From NCBI GenBank assembly GCA_036898135.1, contig CM072514.1, positions 84,861,768 through 84,925,767 on the forward strand: DNA of 64,000 nt. Direction: 5' to 3'. Below the pieces are notes generated by a model. That model had not been told where the DNA came from. It made no database searches and saw only the letters and a list, made by a program, of their open reading frames with translations. How positions within the stretch are numbered: the stretch's first letter is position 1; the number at the start of each line of letters is the position of its first letter. Positions 18,016 through 28,553 of this stretch are shown here, piece after piece. Both the position numbers and the translations under genes were made by a program. The DNA comes from Oncomelania hupensis. Taxonomy: Eukaryota > Mollusca > Gastropoda > Littorinimorpha > Pomatiopsidae.

Positions 18016-19637
18016 TGTCACAAAGAAAGGGGTTGGGGGAATGGAGGGTAAGCTCTTAATCTCTAGCGCTGTATTACCTCCTTTGTTAGGCTAATGATGC
18101 GATGACATTCAAGAGATTAAGGCTAGGAGAGACTAAATAAATGAGAGACCGTCAGGGGATAGACGAGAACGATGGTAGACTACACTAGATGAGAAATTCA
18201 AATACAAAGGCCAGTCTGGATAAGTGCGATTTATAACGATTTAGGTTTATTAATTCAAGGTGGGTAGTCTAGGTCGAATAATTCTAAAGTGAGTCACGGG
18301 GGTAGCGTCTATCAGTAGGGAGTAGCTCGGAGATATTCTGGGTGGTCGATATCTGGGGTACTAGTGCTACTGTGGACTGATATCATCACAGGGCAGGAGT
18401 GTATCTGTATGGTTTCAGAGTCTCTCTGATAATCTGGCGAGTGGTGATTCTCGTAGGTCAATGACTTAGCTGGGTATTTGGAGAGCGGCGGTTGATCCAA
18501 GATACTCTGGGTGGTCTGTTTACCAGGCTTGGCGTCGCGTGGGCAGTGATGCAGGTCAGTCGGTCACGCGGTGATGCAATGACCATGAGTGCTTGTCTTG
18601 TGGGAGGTACAGGTCTAGATCTCAGCTTTCGTTGCTAGCTGTCTAGGAAATGGCGAAGTTCAGAGTAACGCTTCTCGTTGACTCCCTGGGTTGTCAGGGG
18701 CCTGCAGCGGGTCAGCGACTGGAGATGATACAGGGCCGGGGTAATTCGCCCGGTACAGGAGCCGTCTGTAACGCAATACAGACTCTGTATCAGCGGGGGA
18801 TAGGTATGTTCTGGATTCCGGGCCTGTGGCGCAATTGCCCATCTCAGATTTCAAATTGGTTGACCAGTCAAGAGTTGACCGGTGCATTCCAACAGCCCGA
18901 CAATGCAACTAGGTTTACAGGGCCAAAGTGGAGTTTATTGGCAGCCGCTAATATACAATAACTCCGGCGCCTTAAGATGGGGTAGTGGCAACAGGGGCGA
19001 ATATTTATACATTGGGAGCATGGAGGAAAGCAAATGGAATAGGTACAGGGCAAAGGGGTTGTAGGCAAGGGCTGTACTGGGGGACTTTAATCTATGTGGA
19101 GGGACAGCATGGCATGGGATATTTACACAGGGGGCTAACATGGAGCATACAAGTATAAATTCAAACATGTCATGAGTCATATACAAGGTAGAAAATATGT
19201 GCAAGGAGTAAATACAAGTCACAGCAACACGTCACGGCAAAACTATAAACATGAACATACATATCGACAGGACGTATGAACACATTGGGCGAACGACGGG
19301 TGATGGGTTTGCTACATGACAAAGAGTAAGTTTTCCTCTCCTACCTTGACTTAAGACGGGTGGAAGCACACGAGTACTGCCGTAGCTCAGAGGTCGCCCG
19401 GTGATGGAGACGTGTCTTCGGACAGGTTAGTTGTGGCTTCAAGGCTTGATGATTTTCGACTGACGCCGAGGCTAACTTTGTATCAGGCTTTAACAGGGGC
19501 TCCCCGAGGGGCGGGGCTTAAGCGCGTGGGCCAGCGAGCCTGCTAGGGATGACTGGTTGTGTGGGGATAGTCGCTGGCTGTGTGGGTGATGACTGTTGGC
19601 AGCCTAGCTCAGAGGTTCGATTGTACGCCTCGTCACA
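18016..19637 (-). repeat. 3' LTR of the minus-strand Gmr1-like element
   Basis: In element orientation starts TGTGACGAGGCGTACAATCG and ends TTTCTTTGTGACA. 1622 bp, effectively identical to the other LTR. Confidence 0.95.
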
Positions 19638-19665
19638 GAGGCCCCCCCAAGGAAAAAGGCGAGGT
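19638..19665 (-). promoter_or_regulatory. Polypurine tract region
   Basis: In element orientation, CTTGGGGGGGCCTC directly precedes the 3' LTR. The same sequence precedes the 3' LTR of the plus-strand relative at 43,834. It primes plus-strand DNA synthesis. Confidence 0.75.
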
Positions 19666-19828
19666 CGTAGGCCTCGACTGAGACGCGGCCAATCAGCTCT
19701 GAGGTCGGCTGCCGGGTGAGACGATGGTTGGAGATGATCCGGGTGGTGTGGGGCGATGCAGGGTTCCGGGTAGTAGATGGCGGATGCCCAAGGCTGGGGT
19801 CCGCGGAGCTGCCGGGTCTCGGCTACGG

Positions 19829-22800
19829 TTAGTGGGCGGCGGCGGGTATGAAGGCTGGGGCGTCGGCCCTCAGTGGCGACTCGATGGAGTCGGTTGCGGG
19901 ATGGCGGCTGAGGAAGTCTGCGCCATGGTTGTCTTTTCCTGGGATGTGCTCCAGCTGGAAAGAGTATGCTTGGAGCAGCAGAGCCCACCTCATCAGCCGG
20001 GCGTTGAGCGATTTAGATGTCGCCAGGAAAGAGAGCGGCTGATGATCCACTTGGACGGTAAAGTGCGAGCCGTAGAGATACAACTGGAACTTCTGGACTG
20101 CCCAGACGAGGGCGAGACACTCCTTCTCCGACGTGGCGTAGTTCAGTTCAGCCGGCTTTAGCTTCCGGCTGGCGTACGCGACGGGGAAGAGCGTCGGGGC
20201 GTCCGAGGAGTCCCGTTGGAGTAGAACGGCTCCGAGGCCTACGTCGCTGGCGTCCGTGCGCAGGACGAAGGGCTGTCCGTGGTTGGGGAGTCGCAGGACT
20301 GGCTGTGACGTCAGTTTGTCCTTGAGCTCCTGGAAGGCAGCTTCACATTGCGGGGTCCAGAGGACTCGGTCTGGTGCTGTCTTCCGGGTTAGGCTGGATA
20401 GTGGCGCGGCAATCCCGTTGTAGCCGGGTACAAACTTTTGATAGAAGCCACTCAGTCCCAGGAAGGACTGGACATCTTTCTTGGTCTTGGGGCGGGGCGC
20501 GTCTCGAAGGCGCTGGACGGTCTTTTCCAGAGGCCGGAGCTGTCCATGGCTGATGGTGTGGCCAAGGAATTCCAGCTCCTGGTATCCGAACTGGCATTTG
20601 GTCGGCCGGGCAGTGAGGCCAGCTTCTTTGAGGCGGCGTAAGAGTTGGCGCACCACTCGCAGGTGCTCCTCCCATGTCTCCGTGGCGACGAGTATGTCGT
20701 CCATAAAAGAGTGTAGGGACGGACAGTGGAGGGGGTCCAACAGCTTCCGCATCATCGTGCTGAATATACTTGGGGCATTGTGTAGACCAAACGGCAGAAC
20801 GTTAAACTCATAGTGGCCGTCCATCGTGCTGAAGGCCAGGTACTGGCGGGATGAAGGGTGCACGGGGATCTGGTAAAAGCCCTTGCTCAGATCCACTCTG
20901 GAGAAATATCTGGCGGACTGTAGCTTCGCAAACAAGTCCGTCGGGTCGGACAGGGGTCCGGGTACGAACTGTGTTACGAGATTCAACTGCCGGAAGTCGA
21001 TACAGAGGCGATGTTCTCCGCTGGGCTTCCGTGATAGCACTATACCTGCGCTGTAGGGGGAACGGGAGGGAGCGATGACTCCGGCTTGTAGCAGAGCCTC
21101 TACTTCCGTCCTTACTACTTGCTGCTGGGAAAGTGGGACGGGGTATGGTTTCTGTCGGACGGGAGTGGGGTCCGTCAGGGTTAGTTGGACTTCCTCTAGG
21201 TCCGTCCTCCCAGGAATGTCGGTGAGGACTTCCCTGTATTCTGCTACGATGGCGCGTAGTTGGCGTTGCTGGCCGGCGGGGAGTGAGGGGTCCAGAGAGA
21301 CGTCCCGGAAGGATTCCTTCCCTTTTAGCGGAAATTCGGCGACGCCGGTCTCTGTACCGTCTACTTCGACGGCCAGCGCGACCGTGAGTAGCGAGTGGGA
21401 GTCTGGGGCGGTTGCGGGTTGCTCCAGGTACCGCTTGAGCAAGTTGATGTGGTGGGTCCTGGGCTTTCCGCCTACCTCGATGCGATAAGTGGTACGGGAG
21501 AGTTTTTCCAGCACCGGGTAGGGTCCCTGCCAAGCTATGTCTAGCTTGTTCGTGCCGCTGGGGAGAAGTAGTAGGACCTGGTCTCCTACCTGCAGTTCTC
21601 GATCCCGGGCGCGGCGATCATGGTAGCGGGCTTGTCTCTCTCTCGCCTTCTTCAGGTTGGCGGAGGCGGCTTTCCATGTGGCCTTGAGAGTTTCCTGGAG
21701 CTTGGTGACGTATTTCGTGGCGTCGACCGGTGCCTCGTCCAGTTTGGCGTCGGTCCAGCTACGTCGTAGGGCGGCTAGAGGTCCAGAAAGGGGTCTCCCA
21801 AAAAGCAGCGTGGAAGGCGTGTATCCGGTGGAGGTGTGCGGGGTCTCTCGATACGCGAAGAGCGCTGACGCGACGTAGGTGTCCCACGCTTCGGGCTGTT
21901 CGTCGGCGATCTTGCGGATAATCGAGATGAGAGTCCCGTTCAGGCGCTCGACCTGTCCGTTGCTTGCGGGGTGGTAGGGTGGAGTTCGGATATGGCGAAT
22001 GCGAAGTAGTTGGAAAACTTCCTGCATGAGTTTTCCGGTGAACTGGGACCCGTTGTCGGTCAAAATGTTGTCCGGGAATCCGACTCGAGTGAATATGGTG
22101 ACGAGCGCGTCGGCGACTCGGGCGGCGTCAATCTTCGGTAGTGGTACGGCTTCACACCACATAGAGCAAGCGTCGACAAGGGTAAGTAGATACTGGTTCC
22201 GCTTCTTGGTCCGCGGAAGGGGTCCTACTATGTTGACTGCCACTCGTTGGAAGGGTGTCCCGACGACTACGGTGGGGCTGATAGTGACCGGTACGGTGTG
22301 ATGGCGGGGCGAGTATCGTTGGCACTGGCGACAGGACTTGACGTAGCGCTTCACGTCTTCTGTCATCCCGGGCCAGTGGTACTGTGCGCTGATGCGTAGA
22401 GTGGTCGCTCCTATGCCCATATGTCCACTTAGGGGCATGCTATGGCCAAGTTCCAGGACTTGGGGGCGAAGGGTCGCAGGTACGACGAGTTGAGAATGGT
22501 CGTCCTTCTGACGGAAGAGGAGTCCGTCTTCGACGAAAAAGTCTCCGGACTTGGGCGGAGTGCGTGCGGCGGGAAGTTTTCCGTAGCACTTGCGGAGGGT
22601 GACGTCGTCTTCTTGGGCCTTCCGGATCTGTTCCGGTATCTGGTTGGGGATCGGGGGCGGTGTCGCGGCTGTTTTCGCCTGGGCGCGCGTCTGGACGGCG
22701 GCCATCGACTCCACAGGCTGGGGCGGCATACCCAAGAACACGTAGCGGCATCCTAATATCAAGTCATACAGGGGCTGGTCCATCACGGCCGCTTGAATGG

Positions 22801-24448
22801 TCCCCGTGACGTATCGGCTGGTGACTTGGATCCGGGCTATAGGGAGCGTGGTGCTGGGTTGGGACGCGTCGGCCAACTTCAGGGTGATAGTTTCGCCGGT
22901 CAGGTCCTGTTCCCTGATGAGCGAGCGGCGGACGACGGCGTCAAAGGTGAGTCCAGTGTCGTATAGACAGTGGGCTGGGCGATCGTTGACGGTCACTTGC
23001 TCAGTGACGGCCGGTCGATCGGTGGGAGTGACGACGGGGGTTACCGGGTTCCCGTCGGGAGTAACTTGGCGTAGGGCCAATACGGTGCCTTGTTTGCGAC
23101 GCTGGTCGCTGATGCGGCGAAAACATTTCTCGCGGGTGTGTCCTCGGCGCTGGCAGTAGCCGCAGTAGAGCTCTGTGCTCCGCTTCCCAGGCTCTGCTCC
23201 GGGGTTTGGGCGTCCTTTAGGCGGGTGTGGACGGTGGTTCGCTGGCGGGACTGGCCGGCGAGGCTGGTGGCGGGTATCTGGTGACGAGGGTGCGGGGGGA
23301 TCCCGGCGAGGCTGTCTGTCGTCGGGGTGGGCGGTAAGGTAGCGGTCCGCGACGATGATGAGGTCTTCAAGTCGGGCGGCTCCCTGTTCGGCGGCGAAAG
23401 TCCGAAGTTCCGCTGGCATTGTCCCTCGAAGTTGCTCGGCTAGCATCAATTCGAGCAGTCCGTCGTACGTCTTTGGTTCGTCCGTCTGCTCTATCCATTT
23501 GTCCCGTAGGGTAGCTAGCCGGTCGGCAAATTGCGTAAACTTCTCCCCTTTCTCTCTCCGGGAGTTCCGGAAATTCTTGCGGTAGTGCTCACCTGAGAGC
23601 TCAAATCCGTGCAGTAGAGCTCTCTTGAGGGCGGGGTAGTCGCCCTCCTCGGAAGTCGGCGTCTTGGCCAGGATTTCATAGGCCTTCCCCTTAAGGCCAT
23701 GACTAAGCTTGCGATACCAGTACTGGGGGTCAAGGCCGTTTTCTCCCGCGACTCGTTCGAATCGGGCGAGGTATACTTCAATCGATTCGTCTCGTTCGAC
23801 GAATGGGTCAAGGGGAAAGTTCATCCCCGGAATCGGCGGGGGGATTGCGGATAATCCGGCGCTGGCGGCGAAGCTGGGGGCGATGAGCGAGAAATCTTCG
23901 CTCACGGGCGATGCGATACCTAGATCGCGGCGGTCGCGCTCAAGCTGGAGGAGTGCTTGGCGCCGTTCGAGTTCCTTGTCCTTCCTCTTCTCCTCAAGTG
24001 CCGCGACCCTCTCGTCCTCCTCCTTCCTCCGTGCGGCGGCCCTCTCCTCCTCTGCTATCCTCTCCTTCGCCTCCTCTCTTTTCCGCTCGGCGGCTCTCTC
24101 CTCCTGGGCTACCCTCTCTTTCTCCTCTTCTCTCCTCCGTTCGGCGGCTCTCTCCTCCTCCGCTATTTTCCGAGCGGCGGCTTTCTCCTCCTCCGCTATC
24201 TTTCGGGCGGCGGCCCGTTCCTCCGCGGCGACGCGCTCCTTCTCCTCCTCCTTCTTCAGTGCCGCGGCTCTTTCTTCCTCCTGCCTCTTCGCATCTCGCT
24301 CTTTAGCCCTCTCCTCCCTCTTCAACTTTTCCTCGGCCACGTCCGCATCTACGCTAGCCAGGACGTAGTCCTTGAGTTCGGTGCCGGCGAGCCCTAAGCT
24401 CTCGCCAATACTCTTGTACTTAAGCGCAAGCTCTCCCCGGTCGGCCAT
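19829..24448 (-). CDS. Gag-Pro-Int-RT-RNaseH polyprotein (Gmr1-like)
   Basis: One 1539-residue frame from ATG at 24,448. Order: a highly charged coiled coil (about 40-180, EERAAARK-type repeats); a Gag capsid-like segment; a zinc knuckle CGYCQRRGHTREKC (about 430); an aspartic protease LYDTGL (about 500); the integrase HHCC finger (GHMGIG...CRQCQRY) and DDE core (VDACSMW, TDNGSQF, NGQVERLNG); a GPY/F domain (WQGPYPVLEKLSRTTYRI); reverse transcriptase (RVDLSKGFYQIPVHPSSRQY, NVLPFGLHNAP, active site FMDD); RNase H (LRTDASDVGLGA, VDHQPL) ending DFLSRHP. Integrase before RT is the Ty1/copia-like order found in the Gmr1 group of Ty3-type elements. There is no internal stop or frameshift, so gag and pol are a single frame. 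The product would form particles, copy the RNA and integrate it. Confidence 0.96.
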   Translation of the reverse strand: MADRGELALKYKSIGESLGLAGTELKDYVLASVDADVAEEKLKREERAKERDAKRQEEERAAALKKEEEKERVAAEERAAARKIAEEEKAAARKIAEEERAAERRREEEKERVAQEERAAERKREEAKERIAEEERAAARRKEEDERVAALEEKRKDKELERRQALLQLERDRRDLGIASPVSEDFSLIAPSFAASAGLSAIPPPIPGMNFPLDPFVERDESIEVYLARFERVAGENGLDPQYWYRKLSHGLKGKAYEILAKTPTSEEGDYPALKRALLHGFELSGEHYRKNFRNSRREKGEKFTQFADRLATLRDKWIEQTDEPKTYDGLLELMLAEQLRGTMPAELRTFAAEQGAARLEDLIIVADRYLTAHPDDRQPRRDPPAPSSPDTRHQPRRPVPPANHRPHPPKGRPNPGAEPGKRSTELYCGYCQRRGHTREKCFRRISDQRRKQGTVLALRQVTPDGNPVTPVVTPTDRPAVTEQVTVNDRPAHCLYDTGLTFDAVVRRSLIREQDLTGETITLKLADASQPSTTLPIARIQVTSRYVTGTIQAAVMDQPLYDLILGCRYVFLGMPPQPVESMAAVQTRAQAKTAATPPPIPNQIPEQIRKAQEDDVTLRKCYGKLPAARTPPKSGDFFVEDGLLFRQKDDHSQLVVPATLRPQVLELGHSMPLSGHMGIGATTLRISAQYHWPGMTEDVKRYVKSCRQCQRYSPRHHTVPVTISPTVVVGTPFQRVAVNIVGPLPRTKKRNQYLLTLVDACSMWCEAVPLPKIDAARVADALVTIFTRVGFPDNILTDNGSQFTGKLMQEVFQLLRIRHIRTPPYHPASNGQVERLNGTLISIIRKIADEQPEAWDTYVASALFAYRETPHTSTGYTPSTLLFGRPLSGPLAALRRSWTDAKLDEAPVDATKYVTKLQETLKATWKAASANLKKARERQARYHDRRARDRELQVGDQVLLLLPSGTNKLDIAWQGPYPVLEKLSRTTYRIEVGGKPRTHHINLLKRYLEQPATAPDSHSLLTVALAVEVDGTETGVAEFPLKGKESFRDVSLDPSLPAGQQRQLRAIVAEYREVLTDIPGRTDLEEVQLTLTDPTPVRQKPYPVPLSQQQVVRTEVEALLQAGVIAPSRSPYSAGIVLSRKPSGEHRLCIDFRQLNLVTQFVPGPLSDPTDLFAKLQSARYFSRVDLSKGFYQIPVHPSSRQYLAFSTMDGHYEFNVLPFGLHNAPSIFSTMMRKLLDPLHCPSLHSFMDDILVATETWEEHLRVVRQLLRRLKEAGLTARPTKCQFGYQELEFLGHTISHGQLRPLEKTVQRLRDAPRPKTKKDVQSFLGLSGFYQKFVPGYNGIAAPLSSLTRKTAPDRVLWTPQCEAAFQELKDKLTSQPVLRLPNHGQPFVLRTDASDVGLGAVLLQRDSSDAPTLFPVAYASRKLKPAELNYATSEKECLALVWAVQKFQLYLYGSHFTVQVDHQPLSFLATSKSLNARLMRWALLLQAYSFQLEHIPGKDNHGADFLSRHPATDSIESPLRADAPAFIPAAAH

Positions 24449-24802
24449 GGTAAGGGAGGTGACTTACCCTGAAAAGTCCTAACCGGAATGAGGGGCGCAC
24501 ACAAGGGGGTACACTGACGGAAAATAAGGGGGTGGGCTGGATGAGCTACGATGAACCTGCACAGGGGCGAATACAACACAACACAACCACAAAGACAAAA
24601 TGCAATCAATCAAAAATACAAAAATGAATGCAAGAAAAAACCTTTTGAGAAACCACCATTCGGGAAAGCCAGTGAGGGACCTATGGGGCTATGCTATCTA
24701 CTACGGGGCTTAGAGGGCTGGGTCCTATCTATACTGGGCTGGGGAGGGATTTAAGCTAAGTCCTTAGTCTCGTCAAGTTGGGATGGGAACCTAAGTCTTT
24801 TG

Positions 24803-24820
24803 GTCTCGTCGGGGTCGCCA
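24803..24820 (-). promoter_or_regulatory. Primer-binding site
   Basis: In element orientation TGGCGACCCCGACGAGAC, starting 7 bases after the 5' LTR. It would pair with a tRNA whose 3' end is GTCGGGGTCGCCA. I cannot name the tRNA with certainty. The plus-strand relative has the same site. Confidence 0.8.
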
Positions 24821-24827
24821 AAGTTAA

Positions 24828-26449
24828 TGTCACAAAGAAAGGGGTTGGGGGAATGGAGGGTAAGCTCTTAATCTCTAGCGCTGTATTACCTCCTTTGTTA
24901 GGCTAATGATGCGATGACATTCAAGAGATTAAGGCTAGGAGAGACTAAATAAATGAGAGACCGTCAGGGGATAGACGAGAACGATGGTAGACTACACTAG
25001 ATGAGAAATTCAAATACAAAGGCCAGTCTGGATAAGTGCGATTTATAACGATTTAGGTTTATTAATTCAAGGTGGGTAGTCTAGGTCGAATAATTCTAAA
25101 GTGAGTCACGGGGGTAGCGTCTATCAGTAGGGAGTAGCTCGGAGATATTCTGGGTGGTCGATATCTGGGGTACTAGTGCTACTGTGGACTGATATCATCA
25201 CAGGGCAGGAGTGTATCTGTATGGTTTCAGAGTCTCTCTGATAATCTGGCGAGTGGTGATTCTCGTAGGTCAATGACTTAGCTGGGTATTTGGAGAGCGG
25301 CGGTTGATCCAAGATACTCTGGGTGGTCTGTTTACCAGGCTTGGCGTCGCGTGGGCAGTGATGCAGGTCAGTCGGTCACGCGGTGATGCAATGACCATGA
25401 GTGCTTGTCTTGTGGGAGGTACAGGTCTAGATCTCAGCTTTCGTTGCTAGCTGTCTAGGAAATGGCGAAGTTCAGAGTAACGCTTCTCGTTGACTCCCTG
25501 GGTTGTCAGGGGCCTGCAGCGGGTCAGCGACTGGAGATGATACAGGGCCGGGGTAATTCGCCCGGTACAGGAGCCGTCTGTAACGCAATACAGACTCTGT
25601 ATCAGCGGGGGATAGGTATGTTCTGGATTCCGGGCCTGTGGCGCAATTGCCCATCTCAGATTTCAAATTGGTTGACCAGTCAAGAGTTGACCGGTGCATT
25701 CCAACAGCCCGACAATGCAACTAGGTTTACAGGGCCAAAGTGGAGTTTATTGGCAGCCGCTAATATACAATAACTCCGGCGCCTTAAGATGGGGTAGTGG
25801 CAACAGGGGCGAATATTTATACATTGGGAGCATGGAGGAAAGCAAATGGAATAGGTACAGGGCAAAGGGGTTGTAGGCAAGGGCTGTACTGGGGGACTTT
25901 AATCTATGTGGAGGGACAGCATGGCATGGGATATTTACACAGGGGGCTAACATGGAGCATACAAGTATAAATTCAAACATGTCATGAGTCATATACAAGG
26001 TAGAAAATATGTGCAAGGAGTAAATACAAGTCACAGCAACACGTCACGGCAAAACTATAAACATGAACATACATATCGACAGGACGTATGAACACATTGG
26101 GCGAACGACGGGTGATGGGTTTGCTACATGACAAAGAGTAAGTTTTCCTCTCCTACCTTGACTTAAGACGGGTGGAAGCACACGAGTACTGCCGTAGCTC
26201 AGAGGTCGCCCGGTGATGGAGACGTGTCTTCGGACAGGTTAGTTGTGGCTTCAAGGCTTGATGATTTTCGACTGACGCCGAGGCTAACTTTGTATCAGGC
26301 TTTAACAGGGGCTCCCCGAGGGGCGGGGCTTAAGCACGTGGGCCAGCGAGCCTGCTAGGGATGACTGGTTGTGTGGGGATAGTCGCTGGCTGTGTGGGTG
26401 ATGACTGTTGGCAGCCTAGCTCAGAGGTTCGATTGTACGCCTCGTCACA
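24828..26449 (-). repeat. 5' LTR of the minus-strand Gmr1-like element
   Basis: 1622 bp. Carries promoter and polyadenylation functions in this element class; I could not place a convincing TATA box. Confidence 0.95.
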
Positions 26450-27560
26450 ATGTCTGTGAGTAATGTTGATATATTGTTGCAGGGGACATAAACGGGAGGA
26501 TGTCTGATCTAGTTCCAGAGCTTTGGGATACAGGCAACGTGCATCATTATTGTAATAGCTAATTAAGTCATTCCTGATTTTGTCAGTCACAAGATTCTGA
26601 TTTGAATAATTATGGCAAAAGGCTTCTACACATGTGTAGTACATTGGGAATATGTATGCTTATTGGATTATGTAATGGCGACCTTCAAGGCCGCTACACA
26701 TTTATCTCCGATACAGGCAATAGTGTTAATTACTACTTTGTGGCGCCTTTAGGTTTAATTGATTTTCTCCTCCTAAATTGTACTTTGATTGTAGTTGATA
26801 GAATAGAATCTGACCACATGCCTATATAATCCGTTGGGTTTTTTGTGTAATAGGCCTACTTTAGCGTTCAAATCTCCTCCCCACAGTATAATGAAAAGTT
26901 CCAGTGGAATGACGATTTAGCTCAGGAGTTTATTTTAAGTATAAATTCTAATGAGGCAAAGTCTTTTTTTTTCAAAGAGCCTTGAATTCACTTGATCTTA
27001 ATATAAATATAAATGAAACAATTTAAGTATTTAATACTTTTATAAAACAAAAGGCTGAGTGTATGAAGAAGCAATGTATTGTTGGCAAGAAGAGCTTGGT
27101 GCATGGTTTAATAAGGAGTGTTAGGGTAAAAGGAGAAATGTACGAACATTACTTAGACACTTTAGAAAACATCATACGTGTGAACACAGACACAGCTACT
27201 CTAGAGTACATAGGGAAATATATGAATTTAATATGTAGAAAAAAAGAAGTTGTTACTGATACTCTGTTCATCAATAAACTGATTTCTTCGATAGGCAATC
27301 AGCAAGTGTTGTGGCAAGAAATTAGTAGGTTGTGCAAAATACTATATTTATACCAGTAAATGGCAACAATCAAAACCTAACATACAAAGCTTTTTAAGAG
27401 TCCTAAAATATAGATTTTGCATGGAAAAATATCATTGTACTGTAAAGGAGAAACTACATCTTTTCCAGTTGAATTGGGAACTATATCTGAACTTGTTCAT
27501 ACAATAATCATTAGTAGATTTAGTGTAACTTTCGGTGGACCTGGTTAGCCTTAGCCGCTT
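26450..27560 (+). pseudogene. LINE-A segment 2: endonuclease C-terminal part and linker
   Basis: Resumes the reading interrupted at 18,015: SVSNVDILLQGDINGRMSDL carries the GDxN motif, and IESDHMPI carries the SDHxPI motif, both hallmarks of APE-type endonucleases. A 98-codon open frame (27,063-27,359) follows with LFINKLISSIGNQQVLWQEI, resembling the linker before the RT. Several stops are present. Confidence 0.75.
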
Positions 27561-27659
27561 TTCCTTTTTCTAAATAATTATATAGTTCATTTATTTATGT
27601 TTTGTATAATTTTATTAAGACTACAATAGAAAACACAGCAGTATCTCCTTACCTACCCC

Positions 27660-27800
27660 CTCTAGTTTTATGTGTGTGTGTTGTATTCTTTATTTATTTA
27701 CTATAAATGTGTATGTGTGTATATGTATGTGTATGTGTGTGTATGTATGTGTGTATGTGGGTATGTGCATATATTTGTGTGTGTGTGTGTATGAGTTTAT
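27660..27800. repeat. (GT)n / GTAT-rich microsatellite
   Basis: GT dinucleotides with frequent GTAT interruptions. Confidence 0.9.
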
Positions 27801-27865
27801 CTAATGTTTATGATTTCAGTGATATTAATAAAATTAATGTTATCTTGGAAAAAAAATATATTACC

Positions 27866-27966
27866 ATACCTATCCTATCCTATCCCATAACTCGGAGGTC
27901 GTAGGGGGACCACAAATGATCGTTTAACCAGCACACTCCATCTTTTCCCGTCCCCGGCCAGCAACC
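27866..27966 (-). mobile_element. LINE-C 3' end, copy 4 (about 100 bp)
   Basis: Minus strand reads from TGGCCGGGGACGGGAAAAGA to TTATGGGATAGGATAGGATA. Only the final coding residues and the pentamer tail remain. Confidence 0.75.
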
Positions 27967-28553
27967 CTGATTTTACAATACCCACGCTCTGATTCATCCA
28001 CACATCCCCAAATCCAAACTGAAACAAATATTCTCCTAGGTTCATCACCCACGTCTTTTTCCCTCCATTATCCAATTCATACAATATGTTATAAGCTTTC
28101 AAAGCTAATCTGCAAGCATCCATGTGTAATAACTTAAACCAATAGCGTAGACATCTTACAACAGAATTAATAGTTATAGGATATCTATTTAATTCGTTAT
28201 ACACAAAATCAATTGGCGTACGCATGTCCACATACAAACATTTCTTCAGGGCAAACAAATGTACTTTTTCACAATGAATACCTGCTTTTTCCAAACCCCA
28301 AATTTCAGACCCATATTGCATAATTGGCTGAACGTGTGGATCAAAAAGTTTTAAATATTATGTCTAAATAATGATTATTATACATACAAAGTCTCTGCAT
28401 TATACACAGTGCCATTTTAGCTTTACTTGCTATATTTCTACATGCTGCACCAAAACTTATCTTCGTAGTAAAATAAATAAGATATTTATTTGCATCTACA
28501 ACAGACATAACACTTCCATCGGGTATGGGGACATTATACAGGCATGGGGACAA
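27967..28553 (-). pseudogene. LINE-A-type C-terminal fragment, inverted
   Basis: Minus-strand frame reads IPDGSVMSVVDANKYLIYFT, then MALCIMQRLCMY, then after a break HVQPIMQYGSEIWGLEK and NELNRYPITINSVVRCLRYW. The same motifs (QPVVQYGAEIW, ELGRFPLYVNSYCLRLLHMD) occur in LINE-A segment 4 at 45.4 kb, so this is a second, oppositely oriented copy of the same or a sister family. Confidence 0.75.

Larger units (their letters stand above)
18016..26449 (-). mobile_element. Near-intact Gmr1-like Ty3-type LTR retrotransposon
   Basis: An 8434-bp element on the minus strand with 1622-bp LTRs (18,016-19,637 and 24,828-26,449) in TG...CA form. The only LTR difference I noticed is G19,524 against A26,336. 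Flanks are ATGAC (18,011-18,015) and ATGTC (26,450-26,454), a 5-bp target duplication with one change. It encodes one unbroken gag-pro-pol frame in which integrase lies before reverse transcriptase. It interrupts the endonuclease region of LINE-A. Confidence 0.95.

Noticed and set aside
18312..19222. Small frames repeated at 25,124-26,034
   Set aside because: They are inside the two LTRs and are duplicated only because the LTRs are.
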